Shown: positions 5,172 to 8,802 of the stretch, piece after piece
Position numbering within the stretch: the stretch's first letter is position 1
Layout of the letters: each line of letters opens with the position of its first letter
Assembly (NCBI GenBank): GCA_007131845.1
Contig: SLPT01000278.1
Location: 1 to 8,802 of the forward strand
DNA length: 8,802 nt
Direction of reading: 5' to 3'
DNA from: Desulfobacteraceae bacterium
GTDB taxonomy: Bacteria > Desulfobacterota > Desulfobacteria > Desulfobacterales > Desulfosalsimonadaceae
Program-made: the position numbers and the translations under genes
The notes under the pieces: generated by a model
Told to the model about the DNA's origin: nothing
Seen by the model: only the letters and a program-made list of their open reading frames with translations
Databases searched by the model: none

Positions 5172-6941
5172 TCATGTACGCCGGCTATCCATCGGGCACT
5201 CCTTTGTTTGCGGCCCTTCACCGGTCGTTTTTGCCGCCATATCGTTCATCTCGAGTCTTACATCCTGGTAGGCGACGTTTCTGAGTTCATAGAGTACATC
5301 GGTCACCCGGACATTCTGAGGACAGGCTTCCTGGCATGCATAGCAGGTCACGCAGTCCCAGAGCATCCGCGACGAGAGCACCTGGTCCCGAAACCCGAAG
5401 CCAAGGGCATGCATGATCTGGTTGGGTAAAAAGCCCAATTCCCGTGACGGTTTGTCATAACAGGCCACAACGGGGCAAACATTGGTACAGGTCATGCAGT
5501 TGTAGCAGTTGGTGAACGTGCTCGCCTGTTCGGACAGCAGCAGCCCCTCCTTCATCTCCTTTCCATGGGGTGAATGGGGAATGAGGGGAAGATCGGCATC
5601 AGGACCCGCTTCGGCAAGGGCTTTTTTCATCGCCTGCACATACGGTTCCGGATAGCCGCGACGGGCCAGTTCCTCGCGGATGGAAAACCACAGATCCTGG
5701 AGATTGATCCCGGCCGGGCACACATCGGTACAGCGGTGGCAGCTCGTGCAGATCCAGGCGCCCTCGGCAATCCGCAGCAGCTCTTCCGTAGGCAGGCTCT
5801 GGTTGAGGACCATGTGTTTCAGATCGCCGATCTTCTCGGAAGGCAGGATCGCCTGGTTGGGAATCGTTTCGAATATCGGGCCCACGGAGCACCGCAGACT
5901 GCAATTGGCGCAGTGCATGCACGCATCGAGTTCCATGGCTCTCAGGGTCGCGATGTTCGCCGGTAAGGACCCGGGCGCAGATCCGGTTTTGACCTTTGCG
6001 AGCAGCCGGATCGGGGTTGAAAAGATATGGAAAAACTTGCTGAAAGGCAGATACGCAAGACCGATAAAAGACGCCAGGAAATGAACGTACCAGAAAAACG
6101 TCTCAGCACCGGCATTGGTCATGGCGTTTGCAACCGGCGAAACCGCGCGGGACGTAGCGTAGGATAAAAAGGCCGCCTGGGGCCGGGAGTGGCACATAGA
6201 GCAGGCGAATGCGTCGTTTACATCGGCTCCCCACTCAAGTTTTTCGCTGTCCGGCTCGATCCGCTCCGGAAAAACAACCCCGTAATTCTCCTGCCAGTAG
6301 GCCATCAGGGCTTCAAGTTCCGGATCATCTTCCCAATCGGCAATCCGGATGTCCGGGTGGGCGTAGGTCTGGGCCATTTCCTCGAACGTCCGGTGGGATA
6401 CGATTTTTGAAGCTTCCAGGAGAACCCCGCTGACAATGATGATGGCAAGGATGGCGATGGCATAGCGATCCATGGCATAGGTCAGCTTTCTGAGCCCCTG
6501 TATGGTCAGCCGGCGGTATACGGCAATCCCAAGTCCCGCAAGAACCATAAATGCGCCGATGTTGCGCAAAAACAACCAGGGGTTGAGGGTGGAAAAATAC
6601 CCGTCAATCCAGGGATGGCTATAGGTGTCATCGATGACATGGAGAAAAAACAGCAGCAGAAACCCCGCGAAAACCAGCATATGCATGATCCAGCGCGCGG
6701 TGTTTTCCCTGAGAATCTTATATTGCATCATCACATTGACGAAAAATTCCCGGATGACATAGACTATCTGCTTGCTGAAAAGGGTAAACACCACGGATTT
6801 TGCGACGCCGGTCACCCGGCCGAACGTCGTCTGCTCGTGGGCGACATCGCCGACTCTCCGGGTAAACCATGACCGGATGCGCCACAGGACACCTGCGAAA
6901 AAAACTGTTAAAGAAATATAATAAGCAACATCATAAAACAT
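5172..6941 (-). CDS. Membrane cytochrome b / heme c / four-[4Fe-4S] fusion protein (NarI-like plus HdrC-like)
   Basis: The 589-aa product is predicted to link the quinone pool to the HdrB-like partner. Hydrophobic segments lie near residues 5-20, 83-101, 128-142, 159-175 and 279-300. Candidate heme b ligands are H87, H101, H287 and H305; the 18-residue gap of the last pair equals that of NarI H187/H205. A soluble loop holds CSMCH (247-251), a heme c motif, so that part should face the periplasm. Then come four CxxCxxCxxxC motifs: C341-C351, C398-C408, C479-C489 and C530-C540. The second pair, with ELGFLPNQIM and VTDVLYELRN, is HdrC-like; the first pair is a different ferredoxin domain, so the gene looks like a fusion. 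QmoC has the reverse order (Fe-S first, cytochrome b last). AGGAAG sits nine bases before ATG 6941. It heads a two-gene operon. Confidence 0.88.
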   Translation of the reverse strand: MFYDVAYYISLTVFFAGVLWRIRSWFTRRVGDVAHEQTTFGRVTGVAKSVVFTLFSKQIVYVIREFFVNVMMQYKILRENTARWIMHMLVFAGFLLLFFLHVIDDTYSHPWIDGYFSTLNPWLFLRNIGAFMVLAGLGIAVYRRLTIQGLRKLTYAMDRYAIAILAIIIVSGVLLEASKIVSHRTFEEMAQTYAHPDIRIADWEDDPELEALMAYWQENYGVVFPERIEPDSEKLEWGADVNDAFACSMCHSRPQAAFLSYATSRAVSPVANAMTNAGAETFFWYVHFLASFIGLAYLPFSKFFHIFSTPIRLLAKVKTGSAPGSLPANIATLRAMELDACMHCANCSLRCSVGPIFETIPNQAILPSEKIGDLKHMVLNQSLPTEELLRIAEGAWICTSCHRCTDVCPAGINLQDLWFSIREELARRGYPEPYVQAMKKALAEAGPDADLPLIPHSPHGKEMKEGLLLSEQASTFTNCYNCMTCTNVCPVVACYDKPSRELGFLPNQIMHALGFGFRDQVLSSRMLWDCVTCYACQEACPQNVRVTDVLYELRNVAYQDVRLEMNDMAAKTTGEGPQTKECPMDSRRT

Positions 6942-7117
6942 GACAGTTCACTTCCTGAATCAGTATATTGGGTTTATTCCGCCTGACGTCGGTTTTGTTT
7001 TGCCCTTATATGTCCCCTCGCCGGTGGGGCAGAACACGCTGCCGGATAAGGCTGGAATGCGGATGAAGAGACTATCTTTGTAAAAATAAAAAATCAACCC
7101 ATAATTTGATTCTATAA

Positions 7118-7133
7118 TTGAGCATATACTCAA
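7118..7133. promoter_or_regulatory. Dyad TTGAG-N6-CTCAA, candidate operator of the redox operon
   Basis: TTGAG (7118-7122) and CTCAA (7129-7133) are perfect inverted arms with a six-base spacer. Half-site length and spacing resemble CRP/FNR-family operators (TGTGA-N6-TCACA in CRP; HcpR sites in sulfate reducers), though the letters differ. It lies 177 bases upstream of the membrane protein start, in AT-rich DNA with TATAGA and TATAAT-like hexamers on the two strands. The regulator and direction of control are unknown. Confidence 0.4.
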
Positions 7134-7147
7134 CTGTTTTTTCGTAA

Positions 7148-7236
7148 ATTTATGCGCTATTCTATCCATTTCATGTTTGTACTATGGGCATACGGTTGCC
7201 TTGGAATATACCGGACAACGCGTATTTATGCGCTAT
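7148..7236 (+). repeat. Pair of 13-base direct repeats ATTTATGCGCTAT
   Basis: ATTTATGCGCTAT occurs at 7148-7160 and again at 7224-7236, 76 bases apart start to start, in the region upstream of the redox operon. The copies are identical and flank an otherwise unremarkable segment. They may be paired binding sites or the residue of a small duplication. Confidence 0.5.
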
Positions 7237-7343
7237 CAGCGATGTGAATGAATATAAACCCGGTTTTCGGAAAAAGCAAATGACCGGTCTTTTGCGAATG
7301 GGGTCTTGCCGAATGGTACCTGAACAGAGCGGTTTCTAAACTT

Positions 7344-7467
7344 GACGGCTTCGTAAAAAATCCAATATCTGCGTTACGCGCGATTTCTCAGAATCTCACG
7401 TACGCCAAGTAATCTGCATTCTTCAAAATCGCGCAAGCCTTGATCTTGAACTTTTTACAAAGCCGTC
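7344..7467 (+). repeat. Interspersed palindromic repeat, copy B (124 bp)
   Basis: The element starts GACGGCTTCGTAAAAAATCC and ends CTTTTTACAAAGCCGTC. The two halves are near reverse complements, including an inner pair GCGCGATTT / AAATCGCGC and a central CGTACG. Copy A matches it in opposite orientation with the same length, and copy C matches in the same orientation. The right flank 7468-7495 is also shared, inverted, with 3193-3220 at 24 of 28 positions. The element ends 31 bases before the -35 element of the O-methyltransferase promoter. Confidence 0.9.
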
Positions 7468-7497
7468 GGATCGCGATTTTTTACGAGTGCATCAAAC

Positions 7498-7525
7498 TTG
7501 AATATCGCTCAGTTCAGTTTATAAT
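7498..7525 (+). promoter_or_regulatory. Sigma70-type promoter of the O-methyltransferase
   Basis: TTGAAT (7498-7503) and a perfect TATAAT (7520-7525) are separated by 16 bases. Transcription would begin near 7532 and give a leader of about 110 bases before ATG 7642. The -35 element overlaps the edge of the homology block attached to repeat copy B, so insertion of the repeat may have shaped this promoter. Confidence 0.65.
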
Positions 7526-7541
7526 GTAAAAAGAATATACC

Positions 7542-7600
7542 TTCATCCGCCCGAAGCCGGTCCGAAACGCTGGATAAACCGGATGTAAGCGGCGGATGAA
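7542..7600 (+). promoter_or_regulatory. Hairpin in the mRNA leader of the O-methyltransferase
   Basis: TTCATCCGCC (7542-7551) and GGCGGATGAA (7591-7600) are perfect 10-base inverted arms. An inner pair CCGGT (7557-7561) and ACCGG (7578-7582) stacks within the loop. The stem ends three bases before an ATG at 7603 and 27 bases before the Shine-Dalgarno sequence used for ATG 7642. It does not match a riboswitch class that I recognise. It could control translation, protect the 5' end, or be recognised as DNA. Confidence 0.5.
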
Positions 7601-7641
7601 AAATGCAGAAACCCTATCTCATAAGCAGGAAAGGATTGAAT

Positions 7642-8652
7642 ATGACCTCAAACGGCTGGCATCCCGGCAGCATTCTGGAACTGTCGGGCGCATTCTGGAA
7701 AACCTGTACGCTTCACGCGGCCGTAAAACTCGACATATTCAGCGTTCTCGACACCCGGCGCCTGAGCGCGGAGGAAGTGGCCGCACAGGCCGGCACCGGG
7801 GATGACGCCACAGCCCGGCTTCTTGACGCGCTCGCCGCCATGGGACTTCTGACAAAGAAGGATGGCCTGTACGCCAACACGGACGCCGCCTCCGCATACC
7901 TGGCCAAATCCTCCGGGCAATACCTTGGCTACATGATTCTTCACCACCACCACCTGGTGGGCCTTTGGAAAAATCTCGATGAAAGCGTTCGCACCGGCAA
8001 GCCCGTGCGCGATTCCAATGCCGGAGACGGCGCGGAAGAAGAGGACGAAGAGGAACGGGAAGCTTTTCTCATGGGCATGTACAACAACGCCAACCTTATG
8101 GCACCCCAACTCGTGCGCCAGGTTGATCTCAAAGGACGCAGACGCCTGCTCGATATGGGCGGCGGTCCCGGAACCTATGCTATCTGGTTTTGCCGGCAAT
8201 ACCCGGAACTGACGGCCGTGGTGTTCGATTTGCCCACCACGAGACCCTTTGCCGAAAAGGTGATCGAAGAAGCCGGAATGAGCGGCCGCATCGGATTTAC
8301 TGCCGGCAGCTACCTGGACCAGGATCTGCCTGTGGGCTTCGATGTTGTCTGGATGTCTCACATTCTTCACGGAGAAGGATTTGCCGACTGCGCGGACATG
8401 GCCCAAAGAGCCTACAACGCCCTGGAGCCGGGCGGTATGGTACTAATTCACGAGTTCATAATGAACGATGACCGTTCCGGACCGGTGTTTCCCGCCCTGT
8501 TTTCTCTGAACATGCTGGTTGCAACCGACGAAGGGCGCGCCTACACCGAAAATGAGATTTCGCAGATGCTTGAAAGAACCGGATTCAAGGACATCCGGCG
8601 GCTGCCATGGGAAGGGCCGACGCAATCGGGCATTATCAGCGCCATTAAATGA
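7642..8652 (+). CDS. SAM-dependent O-methyltransferase, acetylserotonin/hydroxyneurosporene type
   Basis: The 336-aa product should methylate a hydroxyl group of a small, probably aromatic or isoprenoid, metabolite in the cytoplasm; the substrate is not readable from sequence. The N-terminal 80-90 residues form the winged-helix dimerisation domain (FWKTCTLHAAVKLDIFSVLD, then LSAEEVAAQAGT and RLLDALAAMGLL). The SAM domain has LLDMGGGPGTYAIWF (169-183), VVFDLP (193-198), GFDVVWMSHILHGEG (232-246) with the usual catalytic-region histidines at 240 and 243, and LEPGGMVLIHEF. An acidic loop rich in Glu and Asp (about 130-140) interrupts the linker between domains. ATG 7642 is chosen because GGAAAGGA ends six bases upstream; ATG 7603 would add 13 residues directly behind a hairpin. 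Related enzymes are CrtF-like and polyketide O-methyltransferases. No biosynthetic partner genes lie in the window, and copies of the same repeat flank the gene. Confidence 0.87.
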   Translation: MTSNGWHPGSILELSGAFWKTCTLHAAVKLDIFSVLDTRRLSAEEVAAQAGTGDDATARLLDALAAMGLLTKKDGLYANTDAASAYLAKSSGQYLGYMILHHHHLVGLWKNLDESVRTGKPVRDSNAGDGAEEEDEEEREAFLMGMYNNANLMAPQLVRQVDLKGRRRLLDMGGGPGTYAIWFCRQYPELTAVVFDLPTTRPFAEKVIEEAGMSGRIGFTAGSYLDQDLPVGFDVVWMSHILHGEGFADCADMAQRAYNALEPGGMVLIHEFIMNDDRSGPVFPALFSLNMLVATDEGRAYTENEISQMLERTGFKDIRRLPWEGPTQSGIISAIK

Positions 8653-8653
8653 T

Positions 8654-8799
8654 GACGGCTTCGTAAAAGTCCAATATCTGCGCTACGCGCGATTTCTCAG
8701 AATTTGCGGCTTTCGCCTTGTAAACATACACGTACGCCAATTACGCTGCATTCTTCGAAATCGCACAAGCCTTGATCTTGAACTGTTTACAAAGCCGTC
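8654..8799 (+). repeat. Interspersed palindromic repeat, copy C (146 bp)
   Basis: The element starts GACGGCTTCGTAAAAGTCC one base after the O-methyltransferase stop and ends ACAAAGCCGTC three bases from the window end. It aligns with copy B in the same orientation, except that the segment between CAGAAT and CACGTACG is 25 bases long instead of 2. Being palindromic, it could form the 3' hairpin of the O-methyltransferase mRNA. It has no T-tract of the usual kind. Confidence 0.9.
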
Positions 8800-8802
8800 A
8801 GA

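Larger units (their letters stand above)
6942..7641. other. Non-coding stretch between the redox operon and the O-methyltransferase
   Basis: This 700-base region separates two divergent transcription units. It contains an AT-rich part with a dyad (7118-7133), a 13-base direct repeat (7148-7160 and 7224-7236), repeat copy B (7344-7467), a sigma70-type promoter (7498-7525) and a hairpin leader (7542-7600). A 69-codon minus-strand ORF (6960-7169) has no recognisable content and I do not call it. Confidence 0.7.

Noticed and set aside
4650..5429. 259-codon plus-strand ORF
   Set aside because: It lies antisense to the HdrB-like gene and the end of the cytochrome/Fe-S gene, both of which have clear conserved motifs. 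Its translation has no recognisable domain.
6960..7169. 69-codon minus-strand ORF upstream of the redox operon
   Set aside because: It is short, in AT-rich control DNA containing the dyad, shows no ribosome site I trust and no recognisable protein content.
7648..8406. 252-codon minus-strand ORF
   Set aside because: It is fully antisense to the O-methyltransferase, whose SAM motifs are unmistakable; the antisense translation shows no motif.
3221..8799. Insertion sequence with transposase
   Set aside because: No ORF in or beside the repeats encodes a transposase or a remnant of one; the copies are too short and are non-coding.

Overview
The window looks like chromosomal DNA of an anaerobic, sulfate-reducer-like Desulfobacterota (a Desulfobacterales-type genome is my best guess). 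This rests on a cytochrome b/c-ferredoxin protein followed by an HdrB-like CCG protein, on GC-rich genes separated by AT-rich intergenic DNA, and on long palindromic interspersed repeats. The assignment is inference; no rRNA, tRNA or marker gene is present. I see no transposase, CRISPR array, tRNA or phage gene.

Layout, left to right. (1) Bases 1-1966, minus strand: a large exported beta-propeller protein of the tricorn/TolB type, open at the left edge. Its expected C-terminal peptidase part lies outside the window. (2) 2131-2751, minus: a small METTL7/UbiE-like SAM methyltransferase with a good intrinsic terminator downstream (2011-2031). (3) 2752-3378: a 627-base non-coding stretch holding hairpins, a TTAAGTG heptamer tandem array, a broken repeat fragment and repeat copy A. 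(4) 3379-4191, plus: an orphan CheR-type methyltransferase starting at TTG. (5) 4203-6941, minus: a two-gene operon, first a membrane cytochrome b / heme c / four-[4Fe-4S] fusion protein (589 aa), then an HdrB-like protein with two complete CCG domains. It converges on cheR with only 11 bases between stop codons. (6) 6942-7641: a 700-base non-coding stretch with a dyad operator candidate, a 13-base direct repeat, repeat copy B, a clear sigma70-type promoter and a hairpin leader. (7) 7642-8652, plus: an O-methyltransferase of the acetylserotonin/hydroxyneurosporene type. (8) 8654-8799: repeat copy C, starting one base after that gene's stop codon.

The most interesting biochemistry is the 4203-6941 operon. 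Together its products have everything needed to pass electrons between membrane quinone and a soluble-side thiol/disulfide or redox partner: NarI-like b-heme histidines, a CxxCH heme c motif, four Fe-S cluster motifs and two CCG cysteine sets. No flavin subunit (HdrA, FlxABCD) is encoded nearby. It resembles a split and enlarged version of single-chain ETF:menaquinone oxidoreductases, or QmoC with its domain order reversed.

The most interesting DNA feature is a family of imperfect palindromes of about 124-146 bases. Copies B and C lie in the same orientation on either side of the O-methyltransferase gene; copies A and B lie in opposite orientation around cheR plus the redox operon. The three methyltransferases in the window belong to three different families and are not an obvious pathway.
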